Of a stretch of DNA of 64,000 nucleotides, positions 43,073 through 57,400 are shown piece after piece. The stretch is from Lineus longissimus. Taxonomy: Eukaryota; Nemertea; Pilidiophora; Heteronemertea; Lineidae. The notes under the pieces were generated by a model, which was given only the letters and a program-made list of their open reading frames with translations, did no database searches and was not told the DNA's origin. The position numbers and the translations under genes are program-made. Where the stretch lies: positions 17,801,501-17,865,500 of the forward strand of contig NC_088310.1 of assembly GCF_910592395.1 (NCBI RefSeq). The letters are read 5' to 3'. The first letter of the stretch is position 1, and every line of letters starts with the position of its first letter.

Positions 43073-44310
43073 ATTCTATTGAGAGTTCCTGTGACATCAC
43101 CCGATCTATGTCCATGTAGCCCTGGGCAGATTCACCTGCATGGCTGTGGGACAGATAGACAGACAGATAGATTCTATTGAGAGTTCCTGTGACATCATCT
43201 GATCTATGTCCATGTAGCCCGGGGCAGATTCACCTGCATAGCTGTGGAACAGATAGACAGACAGATTCTATTGAGAGTTCCTGTGACATCACCTGATCTA
43301 TGTCCATGTAGCCCTGGGCAGATTCACCTGCATGGCTGTGGAACAGATAGACAGACAGATAGATTCTATTGAGAGTTCCTGTGACATCACCTGATCCATG
43401 TCAATGTTGCCCTGGGCAGATTCACCTGCATGGCTGTGGGACAGATAGACAGACAGATAGATTCTATTGAGAGTTCCTGTGACATCACCCGATCTATGTC
43501 AATGTAGCCCTGGGCAGATTCACCTGCATGGCTGTGGAACAGATAGACAGACAGATAGATTCTATTGAGAGTTCCTGTGACATCACCTGATCCATGTCAA
43601 TGTTGCCCTGGGCAGATTCACCTGCATGGCTGTGGGACAGATAGACAGACAGATAGATTCTATTGAGAGTTCCTGTGACATCACCCGATCTATGTCAATG
43701 TAGCCCGGGGCAGATTCACCCGCATGGCTGTGGAACAGATAGACAGACAGATAGATTCTATTGAGAGTTCCTGTTACATCACCCGATCTATGTCAATGTA
43801 GTCCGGGGCAGATTCACCCGCATGGCTGTGGAACAGATAGACAGACAGATAGATTCTATTGAGAGTTCCTGTGACATCACCCGATCTATGTCAATGTAGC
43901 CCGGGGCAGATTCACCTGCATGGCTGTGGAACAGATAGACAGACAGATAGATTTTATTGAGAGTTCCTGTGACATCACCTGATCTATGTCAATGTAGCCC
44001 GGGGCAGATTCACCTGCATGGCTGTGGAACAGATAGACAGACAGATAGATTCTATTGAGAGTTCCTGTGACATCACCTGATCTATGTCCATGTAGCCCAG
44101 GGCAGATTCACCTGCATGGCTGTGGAACAGATAGACAGATAGATTCTATTGAGAGTTCCTGTGACATCACCTGATCTATGTCAATGTAGCCCGGGGCAGA
44201 TTCACCTGCATGGCTGTGGGATAGATAGACAGACAGATAGATTCTATTGAGTTCCTGTGACATCACTTGCTCCATGTCAATGTAGCCCTGGGCAGATTCA
44301 CCTGCATTTC
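43073..44310. repeat. 98-bp tandem satellite, main block
   Basis: ATTCTATTGAGAGTTCCTGT recurs about every 98 bp (43073, 43171, 43265, 43363 and on to about 44241), roughly 13 units. Each has GGGCAGATTCACCTGCATGG and a GACAGATAGACAGACAGATA stretch. The two blocks on either side of the retrotransposon were once one array. Confidence 0.95.
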
Positions 44311-46214
44311 AAAATCGAAACAACAGGTTGTAATGAATGAGAGCTTGAGACAAGAGATCTATACAGAAAGTATGGCTATTTAATAAATTCAATAAAAATT
44401 GTATATAAATGGTACAGGCGCCGTGGAAAGGTTATAAATGAAATGAAGACCTCGTTCATTCCAGTAACAGGTTTTGAGGTCATTCTATAAGCTACATTTT
44501 ATGAGTGTTGGCACAAAAAGTGTGATGACGCAAGTCAATAGAGCAGACACGAAACTTCTCTCTTCGATATTGATGATTTAAACATCAAGACCATTCAAGA
44601 GAAATGCTGAATGTACCCCGAAAAAGATGAGGCCTTTATTTTGGTACACTATAACGTTAAATTCAACTACAAAACTTACACCATGTGATCAATCCCCTGG
44701 TCTTTCTATTCCTTACTCTGATTTCAATGTCTTATTGGTAAGTGAACTAGTGTCAACAAGCCTTTGGAGTATCTCATGTGAATTGTAGACAATCACTTTA
44801 TCTAAGGGGGACTATAGGCAGGAGCTAAGTGGGTCCAATTGGTGTCTCCAGGTAATCACAACTGACCTCCGTCCTGCTTTGGGTCAGTGACGCGCAACGT
44901 ACATGAGTTACGCGCCAATGACGCACCAGGGATGTCAATTGTGATTCGGACTGTATATCCGACTTGGAACCTGGATTTGGCTCGTAATGCCTGGTGTTAA
45001 GAATTGTTATTTCCCAGGGTGAAATGCCAAAGACAGAAAAACAAGCACAAGCCATGGAAGCTTTATGCAGATTTGAACACGATTCTAGAAAAAAACTTCA
45101 GCAGATTCTGACAGCATTTCTGATACTCCAAGTGGACTTATGTAGTGTTCTGTCGTGAAGCAGTGTAGTTCATCCATTTACAATACATGTATATCTAATG
45201 TGTCTGCTTATGAGCAGTTTCGCAATTGCAGCTTATATTATGATACATATAGCAATGATAGTGAGTCGATTTAAAGTCATGAAAATTGATGACTTAGCAG
45301 TTAATACATGTACGAGCAGCTGAATTACTACCAAAATAATCAAAATTCTATCAAAAAGGAACACAATAAATAGGTGTGCAATGTTCCCTGCATAGCACTG
45401 AAAATAAATTAAATATAATGATAGATATATTCATAACATACGTGAAATGGCTACAGTATGCGTGAGTATGTAGGATACTAAAATTAGATACAGAGTATAG
45501 TAACCATAGTAACGTTTCCCCCAAGATGACATAAATCTTTCAAAAGCAACTGAACACAGGTATTTTTCCCAGATCCCAGATCCTCCATTCATAAGGCACT
45601 AAAACCTTATACTCGCAAGTGAATCTAACCTATGTACCAGTATGCAATACTCTCGGTTTTAGTATGACCGTTTGTCAGGATATCTCATTGGATTCAAGCT
45701 TGGTGAATTCTAATGTTACAGAGATCAACTCAAGTGAAAACTAGATGAATATAAGCACAGTATAAATGCCAAGAAATAACTGTTATATAGAAATTTAACT
45801 TAGAACTGAAATTATGCATTCAGCGTTATCCCCTTGTGTGAACCAATATCCAATGCATTGCAATCAGGTTGCAAATTCATAAAGGCATGATTTCTGAAAA
45901 ACTCATTTGAAGACCCTGAAGTATCAACATTTTGATTTCAGTATATTCATGATCATAAATGATTGTCATGTTGATATGTAAGGTATAACTATGGGGCTTT
46001 TGAAAGAATGAGACCCCCAAAAAACCCCAACCAGAATGGACCCATCCTGTGAATTAGGCTTGCGTTAGCCAAAATATAAGATGTATAAAAAGTGCGGCCC
46101 CAAGTTCCTGGTTAACACCTTCCAAGGAAAAAAATTCAGCAAATAATTGATATGTTGGGAAATAAAAGGACAGAATGGTTACCGATATATACTGGGATAA
46201 AATGGGCCTACAAT
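44311..46214. other. Intergenic AT-rich region
   Basis: No gene is supported. At about 44803 the sequence AAGGGGGACTATAGGCAGGAG matches one end of the TTAA MITE at 18253-18474, so a partial copy lies here. The remainder shows no recognised feature. Confidence 0.5.
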
Positions 46215-46387
46215 GTACAGTAGAACCTCCCACTTCTATTAAGGACACCTCTTTATCAAGGACACTATTTGTTCTGGTCCCAAATTGGTTGTTTCCATTC
46301 AATTTGACCTCTCTAATCAGGACACCTCTCTATTAAGGACAGCATTTGTCTGTCCCGATGCTGTCCTTTATAGAGAGGTTTTACTGT
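46215..46387. mobile_element. MITE family A, copy 9
   Basis: Starts TACAGTAGAACCTCCCACTTC and ends AGAGGTTTTACTGTA; one end is slightly rearranged. TA flanks. Confidence 0.85.
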
Positions 46388-46559
46388 AGTTGTTCAAGGG
46401 GAGTTTTGTCACCAATGCTGGTGTAACTCCAAGTGCCAATTTAATGCCAGGCTTTCAGTGACAAAACTTATCTTGAACAACCGGGCCCCGATTAGTAAAG
46501 TCAACCATAGATATTCAACATGCATTACACCTTAAAAATGCAGCACGCATGTTGGCAAA

Positions 46560-46726
46560 GCATTATGTGATGCATTATAATTTGGATTTTATGGACACAT
46601 TTTTGTGAAATTTATCCAAAGCATTATGTGATGCATTATAATTTGGATTTTATGGACACATTTTTGTGAAATTTATCCAAAGCATTATGTGATGCATTAT
46701 AATTTGGATTTTATGGATACATTTTT
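46560..46726. repeat. Three tandem 61-bp units
   Basis: GCATTATGTGATGCATTATA starts at 46560, 46621 and 46682. The third unit is interrupted at CATTTTT by the 1.1-kb element that follows; its remainder (TGATATTTATCCAA) appears at about 47846. Confidence 0.9.
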
Positions 46727-47834
46727 AGCTCACCTCTTAGCAGAGGTGAGCTTATCCCATACCGTGGCGTCCGTCGTCCGTCGTCGTCGTCGTCGTCGTC
46801 GTCCGTCGTCCGTTAGCAGGGCACGTTTCGTAACTGTTAGAGCTATTGAGTTGAAACTTGGTACACATGTACCCTTATGTAATGACACCTTGGAGACCAA
46901 GTTTCGGTCCGATTCGTTTCATGGTTTGGCCACCAGGGGGCCAAACGTTAAAAGTGAAAATATGCAATATCTCCCTTAATAGTAGTCGGGAAATTTTGAA
47001 AAAAATATGGTAGGTACTTCTAGCAAAGGTGCATCATATATCCCCCGGGTTTTCGATTTGACCTTCTTTTCAAGGTCACAGAGGTCAAATGGTGTAAATT
47101 GGCCGTTAGGATGTAACGATGGCACGTTTCTAAACTGCAATGGCTATTGATACCAAATTTGGTACACATTTACCCCTTAGTCAGGTGATCTTAGGGACCG
47201 AAGTTTGGTCCAATATGATTCACCACTTGACCACCAGGGGGCAAAATCCAAAAACCTTAAAAATGTGATTATTCCTTAACTTCTTGCCCGATTGCCACCA
47301 ATTTGATATCATGGGTACAACTTACCACCATACAGTATATGTCACACAGGTTTTTAATTTGACCTTCTTGTCAAGGTCACAGAGGTCAAATGGCGTAAAT
47401 TCGCCGTCAGGCCGTAACTATGGCACGTTTCTTAACTGCAATGACTATTGATCACAAATTAAGTACACATGTACCCCTTGGTCAGGTGATCTCAGGTACC
47501 GAAGTTTGGTGCGATCTGATTTGCCGTTTGGCCTCCAGGGAGGGGGCCAAATCATAAATTCTTCAAAATGCCATTATTCCTAGTAATGACTTGCCCGATT
47601 GGCACCAATTTTATATCATAGGTACATCTAATTCTAACAACCATTCAATGTGTCACCCGGGTCTTCTTTGATTTGACCTACTTTTCAAGGTCACAGAGGT
47701 CGAATGTATTGTAAATTGGCCATTTTGGGGAAATTGTAATTGCTTGGACCTACATCAAACCTAACACTACATGACACAATACCATGCTCTTTATCCATCT
47801 TTCCTCCACATGAGGTGAGCACAATGGCCCTGGC
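46727..47834. mobile_element. 1.1-kb nonautonomous element with hairpin start and CGT repeats
   Basis: Begins with a hairpin, AGCTCACCTCTTAGCAGAGG with TGAGCTT, then an array of GTCGTC/GTCCGT. The body has three diverged internal repeats, each with a GGCACGTTTC block, TTGGTACACATGTACCC and CACCAGGGGG. It ends CCACATGAGGTGAGCACAAT plus GGCCCTGGC. CATTTTT flanks both sides (46720-46726 and 47835-47841), read as a target duplication. I recall similar AGCTCACCT...GTCGTC repeats from lophotrochozoan genomes but cannot name the family. The arginine-rich frame comes from the CGT array. Confidence 0.7.
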
Positions 47835-47841
47835 CATTTTT

Positions 47842-50800
47842 ATTGTGATATTTATCCAAGCGCAAAAAATAAACAAGAAAGCAGCTACAGTGGTTTCACA
47901 AACCACGCATGGTTCAAGCCCAACACGCACTGTTAAAACATTCAGCCTTGCTTTGCATGCACATACCAAATTATCAACGCGGCCATCGTTTCCCATTTCA
48001 TCATCGAAGATTTTCATTCGTAATTCAAACATCCCTTGATGCAATACCCAAATTTACTCAATTTCACAATATCACGGTCGTGATTCCGATTGATATACAG
48101 GTTTAAAACAGGGCTCGATAGCTTTGCTCAAATCTTGTGACAAAATATTTTCAAGGCGTCAAAGGTACTTTAAAAATTCAGTTCGTTTCGCCCCTAAATT
48201 TCTCCAGCCACAAAGGATTTTGGCAAATCTAGAGTGGACCGTAACCAGAGTATAAATCTGAATCATCAGCATGAGAACATATCCTCACAGGATACATGTA
48301 TTAGAACAAACTGCTCCAAAATCACAAAACATACAAAAATGTCATATGTAGCACTAAAAACAAGCAATTGTTTACCAAATACATTGCACATTATCTAAGT
48401 TCAGTGCCAGGCGCCGGATAAAAGTATCCATCCGCCTCCGTCGTCTAACTTGTGCTTGATCAACAAGACTATACACATTTTTACAGTTTTTACAGAACAT
48501 GTGACATCGATACATCTCTCCACAAGATCATAACCAAAACATTGCCAACGATACATTTTACTTCACGATTCCGTTCACAAATACTGTAGGCTAGTTAAAT
48601 ACATATAGGTATTAGCATTACGCGTACCAGTACCGCTAAGCTAGCGAGGCTATATGTATGGTACCAAAAAATATTTATAATTCTACTTTCCACAGTTCCT
48701 GTCCAATCTCACTGAAATTTTAATGATTGTTCAATACATAGAATGATAAGACCATAAAATGGTCCCCTCAGATTCAAATATTTTTCCCTTTAACCTAATG
48801 TTTTTCATTGAAAATCAGTTAAAAATTCAATAAAACTGGACATACTTTTAAAACGTACTGTGGGAAATTCTCCATATGAACATTTAACCTTGTGTCTCCA
48901 TACAAACATGAAACCTTGTAAGTTGTATATTCTACAACATCTAGTTACCTTTCTGCAAAACAGTTATAAAATGGTGGCAACAGTATTGCATGTTAGAACA
49001 CATTGGTGGTGTAGCGCATGATCACAGTAACCACTAGGTGGCCATGGGTTCAAACTCACAGAAACATCTCTATTTTGCAATAAACTGATATGTCGTTTTC
49101 TGTGAGTTTCAACCAAATATAAAACAATTTGTGTCTCATTCGTAACAAGGTGCAGAGCAGCAGGCAACTTGTTGTGTTTAAACTTGACCCATTCGGAACA
49201 GATGGAATTCAAAACAGGCAACTTGCTTAGATTCTAACCCATTCAGAAGAGATAGAGTTTACAGAAAATGACCAGGAAATTGAACTTGAGATTCAGTTGC
49301 ATTTCTATTTTCCTGACAACTGTAAAGAGGAAGCAAATGTCTGTTACATATCAACTGTTTTCAATGGGTTTAGCTTCAAGGTGATTTTCATGCTAAAGCT
49401 TCTCATACACAAAACCATTTACATACTTCTAAAGTATTCATCATGCAACATACTCGACATTGCAAATTCAATTAAAAATTGAGGAAAACAACTCGAATGC
49501 AAAAAAGAAATAAAGGAGTAAACTGATGTAAAATGAAGGTTTAAAATCCAGTAAAACTGGTAAAATTCACTCGATCATTCACTGGAATTAAAGGAAGAGA
49601 TGGTACGGCAAGAAAAATCCATCCTGAACAAGGATAAATAAATTCAGTCAATATACTGAAACAAGCTTTAAAAAGATATGAGAAAACTGAAGTAAAAAAT
49701 CAAGTTCCCGTGCCATTTATTTTGTGCTGTACTCTTACGACATGTGGTATTAGGTGAGACTGCACTAGATACTTCACTCCATCTACAAATGACACTAACA
49801 CCTTCAATGCCACATTACTTGAGGTGATATACCATTGATTAGAGCGGTACTTGAGAAGGGAAAATGGTCTGAAAATCCAAAATTTCTCCAAAATGCAGGA
49901 CTTTTTCAAACGTTCAAATTTTAACAGGGAATCGATTTCTATCACGCTCATCATGTATCCATAGACAAAGAAGGTGTGAGTCGCCAACGATTTCTATAAA
50001 ATACCGGTTTTACATCTCTAACCAGTGGACTTGTCTGAAAAATTCAAAAGAACGGATGTGAACGAATGAAAAATTGTGAACATTTCATATAACTGGAAAA
50101 CTTACAGAGGCAGAGGAGAGACAAGACACTTTATACCGCTTGGCAAATTCTGCTGACCTTGTCAATGTCACAGCCTGCAGACGTGAGCAGTTTGCAAACA
50201 TACATGTTCTTTGTTTTCCTGAGAACAGCCTCCAGGGTTTTAAATGGGCATTCATTTCATTTTGAAGGATGTCTGATTGCTTCAGGATTTCAAGTTCCAG
50301 CCAAAATGGTAGTTCCTATGGTTAATTATGAAGTACATGTATATGTGTGGGGTGATGGCATGTTTTTGCAAATGACTGTCACCTCTTTCAAGTCTGACGT
50401 CTGTGTCTCATCTCCCCTGGATAATTGAGAACTTGGGATATTCCCAACGAATAACGGAAATTTATATGTAAACCAAGTAAGGCACAGACCTTTAGATGAA
50501 GTTGATAAAAATACAGAAGAGTTTAGAGAAGAAAATGGTACAAAAAGAACTTCCACCAAGACGCTGTGATTGATAATATTCTCAGACAGATACAAATGTT
50601 CTGATACAGCATAGTCAGGATTTAAAACACAATGTTGGGTATCATTGATGGAAGGGGCACATTTTTACACGAGGAACTTACAAAACTGATGGCGAATGGT
50701 CCCATGATAAACATTTTGGTCATCACCATCACCGACATAATTCCTGAGCTAGCTGGCCAATAGTTGTCATGGCTGGCCCTTTTCATTGGGATTAGAAAAC

Positions 50801-51418
50801 AGGCGTATCAAATAACACATAGTAGAGCACATAATCACTCCTCATCCCCCTGGCTTAGAAAAAATATTTTGGTTTGTCCTAACTCAAAACCCGTTTATGA
50901 AATTGCAGAAGTTTTTTTTGTACCTTTTCAATCAGAGCTGCCTACAAAATGGAATTCTAAGCACCAAGAACAACAAAACGATAGAAATAACTCATTTCAT
51001 AAGAAACACTTATCAGGTTAAGAAATTGTGCCACAATCTGGGCAAATTAAGCCAACTGAGTGGCTTTCTCAGATGTTTAAAGCTGGAAGACATGTAAATG
51101 GCACAAAGTTTTGCAATGGTTCAAAGCCTCCAACCTGGTGGTCAGAGAGTCAAGACTGTTTCTTCATTTGTACTTCAATTCACTTAGCCAGGAACTTTCT
51201 CGAGTTTTCCAGAGCAGCAAGAAAACTGAACCAGCTCAATGATGAAAAGGTGCTATTTCTTAAAAGTGCATAGGAATACTTCAATGCAATACTTGTTCTA
51301 ACACTAACAGGTTATAGCACGTCTATCCTCACAGTCAATTGATGGGACTACGCATGGTGTGTAGCAAGTCTGACCCACCGATATCAGGATGGACCGCACT
51401 AAACCTGTTCTACGACAA
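47842..51418. other. Intergenic sequence and PLEKHG 3' side
   Basis: No coding exon is supported. The right part is probably the 3' UTR of the PLEKHG-type gene, whose end I cannot fix; a minus-strand AATAAA-type hexamer is near 49713. Near 49010-49070 GTAGCGCATGATCAC and GGGTTCAAACTC resemble the A and B boxes of a decayed tRNA-like SINE. Confidence 0.45.
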
Positions 51419-54400
51419 TCAGAACTCAAATCTATCGAGAACCTGCTGAACATAACCTCTCAAATTATCGGCAAGCACCTCAGGATCCAGATCTTGGTTG
51501 TCAGACAAGTCTCCCCCGGTCGTATCGTTATCGCTATGAGTTCGATTCAGGACCCGATCTTTATGTCTCTCGGCTGAACGTGTGCGCCGCTCCCCTAGCT
51601 TGTCAGATGACTTCGACTTCCGCGGGATGCTCTCAGAGTCCGATTCATACTTCGTGTGGTAGTACCTCTCGTAGAAATTACGTCGCCGGTGGCTTTCCGG
51701 ACTGCAATTCGATTCCAGTTTTTGCAGACGCTCCTTGATCATGTGGCCTTTCTCCCGGCGGTTGACAACGACGCGCGGTAACGGGGGCTTGTTACCACGA
51801 CTCTGGCTCCGTTCCTCCAACATCTTTATTGTGTCCTTGATCGTCAAGCCCTGGTGGTGGCATGGTTTCTCTCCAGAGTCCGAGTCAAAACTGCTACCAG
51901 CGTCTTTGCCACCACCACCTGACGAAACATGGCAACGTAGGCGGGATTTCGGTGGTGGATCTTTACGAAAATCAGATCCAGACTCCAACACTTTTGGCAC
52001 CACTAAACTTTCTAATCCTCGAATAAACTCCTCACCGGTATCCAAGTTCCCGCCCTCAGGATCTGACATTGTCCCCAAGTCCTCACATTTAGATTGCCCA
52101 ATGTCATGATACGCCAATGAAAGTTGCCTCTCGGGGGACGACTCTTTACTCGGCATGGTGCTAGACGGCACCGACGCAGCACCGATGATGATATCGCGAT
52201 TATTACTTTGAGGTCGCGGCGGTCGATGACGCGGCAAGTATGTATCAAGTTCGATTGGTTTGTTAGAACCATTTTTACCATTTGCACTGTCAAACTTATT
52301 TTCCTTAAACGATTGAAACTGGCGTGCAAGAAATCCTGGTTCCTTCTTCTCTCTTCTCAATTTGGCACTGTACGAACGCGCAAGTTGATAAACCAATTTA
52401 CTCTGTCTTTCTCGTTCGGCTAACGCATCAGAATCACTACCATCGTCATTATTCACCTGGTATCCACTCTGGGAATCACTGCCGAGGCGACTACTGCGGA
52501 AATTGCTAATCTTAGATTTCACCTTCGTGACCTTTGTCTTAAGAGTTCCCATCAAAGACCGCCCAGATCCAGTCAGGCTGGTCGCATCAGATGCTAAATC
52601 TGGTGGTGGGAAAAGCTCTTCTCCCTCTTCCAGCGCAACTTCTGGAATCGGGAACTTAGGGAGCAGCGGCCCATCGGAAGTGTTAGCGATGTATTCCTCC
52701 AGATCGTTCCAGATATCTGGACTAGGACGCACATCATCCGTACTTGTCATCGGGGAGTCCGTTTCCCAATTCAGTGGTGGGCTTATGAAGAACGGCTGCG
52801 GCCGGTGATCGGGGCTACATTCTGCGCTACAGGACTGACGGAAGTCTCTGTTACGATTTGACGCCAGTTCATCTTCAGACTGGCTGTGTAACTTGGAACG
52901 CAAGTTTGGAAGAGTATGGTACAGCTCGCTGATAGTCGTCCTCAAGGACCGCAGGCCTTCGGAGTATGATTTCTGTGGAGATAATGGTGGCCGAAAATCC
53001 TTTTCCCTGCGTGGACTTATCTTGGTCTTTGATTGGAAGAGGGATGAGAGAGACAATCGTGGTGTAGAAGTCAGACGTACGGGAGTCTCGGTATTCACAC
53101 TATGCATTCCCGAGAATGAATGCGAGCGATTTACTGACGGTTTCCTGTTAAAGTCATCAGTAAAGGAGAGAGTCCTTGATTTGTGAGCCTTTCCCTGTTT
53201 TGAGCTACCAGGCAGCGATTCTTGGCTACTATTATTGAGATTCCAAATAGGTGATTCCGATCTATCACTCGTTTTCGAAGTTTTCTTAACACTCGCGGCT
53301 ACGCCAGCCATATGTCTACGGTAGGCATCGCCAAATGTCACATTGTCATACACACCCTTCCCAGAGCTATCAGAGGCAGCACCGTCATCACTCTTGTTCC
53401 CATTCTTGTCATCCTTGTCCCCAGATCTCCCCATAGCACCATTCCATCTATCCATTAGATATTTCGAAAAGTCAATCTCAACGTAATCCCCAGATCGGTC
53501 GCGATGCCCCCCTGCCGCTGCTGCAGCAGTATTTTGAAGGGAGGCACTGTAACGCAAAGTCATGTAATCATCCTCGGAATCACACTCTGTCCCCAGCTGT
53601 GACCTTGCACTCTGACCTTCATCCATCAAGGTCACGTACTCATCATCAGAAACCGTCTGCAGCCTCCCCTCAGCAGAAGGGACGGTCCGCAGACTACCGG
53701 AGCGCTGCGAGGTCTCCATTGCATCCATGTCAGAATCAAAGTCGGTGTCTAAACTCTCCATCGAACTACTCATCTCCTCTTTGATCTGACCGTGATATTT
53801 CTGACGATAATCCTCACCAAAAGAGTTGGAGTCAACGCGATTAACTGCTGTGGCAAACCTGAAACTTGCATGCCGTTTCGCGTGCCTGGCTCTCCCACCG
53901 TACGCGCCGCGTATTGGCGTAACATCCAAATGTGTCGGTTTATTGGTCTTCTCAGCACTTTCCGCTGCTTCTTTCCCCGGCGACTTTTTCTCAGGTTTCT
54001 TCTCCCCGCGATCCCTGAAGTGCAGCAAGTTCATGCCGTAGTCAATGCTCTTGCTTCGTGGCCGTTCCCGATTCTTTCCCGTCCGCCCACGTAGTGTAAC
54101 AGTGGAGTCCTCATCCTGAAATAACAACAGAGTTTTAGAATATGACTTTATCATTAGCCACCTGCATAACCTTTTATGACTCAGTGGAACATGCATTTGG
54201 TGACCGCAGTTTCAAAAGCTATGGACCGCGGTTATGGAACACTCTTCCATGCCACATTCGAGACTCTGAGGACACTGAACAATTCAAAGGTACTTGCAAA
54301 TACAAATAGATAAATAAGCCTTACATAGTCATAGCGCTAGTTCCAATAGAATCACTGCTCACATGCGTCCGACATAACACAATTTACAAAAGAGGGATAT

Positions 54401-57400
54401 CATCAGAACCACGGTTTAGTTTAAATAAGCCTTTTTTAATGGATCTCATTCAAGCAAAAGGACTGAGGAGTTGGGATTCAGCGTTTGGTGTCTGTAGCAC
54501 TAACTAAAGGGAAGTTTTGCATACAACTCGTAATGCCTGAGATATGCAAGAGAAACAAACATGCTGGCAATACATTTTAAAGATAGAAGACTATCATAAT
54601 GGCAAAATGTTACATCAGAATGGCGGAATGTTAGTAGAACGTGTAGAATGAACATATGAATGGAGGTCTTATGTTAGATACATGAAGAGAAGAAATGCAC
54701 TTGATGAAAGTCTGTCCTGTAGATAGTGAAAACAGTGATTCTTGGGCTTCTTTCCATCATTTTCATTTTCTGACAAAATCTTTTATACATTTTAGACTCT
54801 TTCAAGAACTTAGTGAAACTTTACCAGTATTCAAAACTTGATCGGAACCCCAAACCATCGCAGCACAGTAACTAATTAAAGTGCAGGTCGATGTATTGCA
54901 ATTTGTAAGGTGAAACATTTACAAAGTTTGTGTGCAACGGCGTGCAAAAGCATGAGAAGATTCTGTGCAACTTTCTGCATGCAGGGACACGATGCAAGGT
55001 GCACAGGTAAGCAGACAAAAGACGACGACGCCCAATTAAGGGAACGACGACGCCATCCTGATGGATGTCGTGGCTGTCAAACAGCAGAAGCAACGATGCT
55101 AAGCTGAGATAACAGACGACATGGAGACACAAAGCCAACATCGAATTTGCGCAAAACGGGATGGAAGAAACAGAATTTTACGATTGCACACACCTTGATG
55201 GGATCAAGAACGAGCGGAGGAATCTTTATATTAGGTGTGCTCATCTTCCGCCTCAACGGAGGAGACTAAACAAAACGTGGTGAAAAAAAATCATGAATAT
55301 TACGAAAATTATAATATACTAACAACAGTTCAGCAAAAGAAGCAATTGATACAATTATCCTTACAGGCTTTGAATGAACACTGAGTTACCAGAGGTCTGA
55401 AGAAAATTTCCAGATTCTGTTCCAGTTATGCATGAATAGGTATACAATATACCTTGACTGGTGACTGCTTGGTTACCTCTGTTTTGTAGCAATGCACATG
55501 CATAACTGAATACAACATCCGGATATTTTGTTCCCACTAATGCGTAGATTCAAAATCCTCCGAGGAGTATTAAAGTAATGCATTTTTGGGAGTATGTGCA
55601 TCTGATCTCTGGAGAGAAAAAGTCCTGAACTGGTGTTTTTTACAAACAATGTCTTGTTGAGGTACTGGGTGTACCATTTCTTGTCAGGTTATGTTTGGAT
55701 CTTGTGTACAGCTAAAGGTTCTAGATGTTTTAGAGGTCTTGGTGTTGTGATATAGAGCTAGTGCATTGGTGCCATGTGTGACAGGCGGCCTCGGTCTTCT
55801 ATTACCAGCCAATGTCAACAACAAATGTGCCACATGTGGATGATGTCATGATTGACATTGCCACTCTGCACTTGACCACAACAAGAAAGTGTGCCACATG
55901 GGCCAATGACGTAATTTGATATCTCGCTGGCGGATTTCACTGTGACTGAGTCATCTGCACAGGCTCTATAGAGCAACTCCTAATCAGATGAAGTATAGAG
56001 TGTTCATCAGAATGTTTCATCATGCATGAGCTGTGTCATGGTACAGGTGCACTGAAAGTGTTTAGGATGTGCAGGAATCCTCTTGAGGACCTGGGTGTGT
56101 TTCTGGCTTTTCTTGTGCTGCACACATGCCGAGATGTGCAGGGCTAGAGAGGCTAGTTAGATGAAATATGTGAAGTTACCATGATAATAGAATGACATTA
56201 GGATGAGATGACGAATTATTGATTTCACAATGGTGACTTTAGACAACACAAACTAATGGATCTTCCTTTCAATATCTGGATTCTTTCTACAAACAACGCA
56301 ATTCACTCAAAAGCATGATGAACAAAATTAGACAGAGTTACATATAAGCTTGACATTACTGACTAAATTGACTACAATATCTTACTGCCATTATGTGCAC
56401 ACAACTTATTACCACAACATGTATGTTCATATATTTTGACACTTCTTTGCACAATGAATCAGAAAGCATATTAAGTCGATTCAAATTGCTGATACACAGC
56501 CATACTTACATTTTTAGGACTTGGTAAGAAAAATTCTGATCCCGGCTTTCTTTGGCCCTTCTTTCCTCTCTGAGATTTCAGGACAAAATCTAGAAAGATA
56601 AGGAAGGATTAGAGAAAGAATATTACACTTTGCTAGAAATTAATACAGATGCCTGAATTATGTGAAAACCAGTCTCGATATGCTCATATCGAAGTTACTC
56701 GTACTCAAATCTGATTTTCATCAAAGAAATCTCATGGTCCAAATTCAGAGGCAAGCTATGTTACAATGAGACAATATTGTCAGCTGCCCCCCTCCCCCCC
56801 CCTTAAAATTACTGACCCAATGCAACAAATAAATCTGTTCCGCTCACCTGGTATAAAAGTACCCGACTTCCTCCTAGCACCGCGTCTCTTCTCGAGATAT
56901 TCTGGAGCTGCGTGACGTTTCGTGTCGGCATGCTCACGAGTCGATTCTTTCTCTGAAACAAATGAAGAGCTCAAATGCAAAAATCGACATCTCGTCTTAT
57001 TTCAATTTGAGAGAAATGTTTTTAAAAATGCACTATCAAAGAGAAATACATAAGAAACTTTTTACACATTATCGACCATGCTATATATAAATTTGGCTTT
57101 ATAACAACAATCATTTGAGTGATACCACACAGACAAACTCTGTCCAGGGGCACAGATATCTTGTCTAGCAACATCTACTTCGACTTGTCATAAGATTATC
57201 CAATCCATTACAGTGATCTTAATACTCATGTCACCCAGATTATATCAGATCTCAGCTTGACTTGACGATCTGTACACTTTTAGTAAAACCTCATCACTGA
57301 TTTGCATAAGAAATAGCCAAGAAGAAAACTCCACACACCTTTTTCATTTCCCAGCATCATGACCAACGCCTTGGCTTTCTCAGGAATGACGGCACTGTAA

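Noticed and set aside
46689-46979. Arginine-rich frame with eight consecutive Arg
   Set aside because: The run is the CGT triplet array of the 1.1-kb repeat element.
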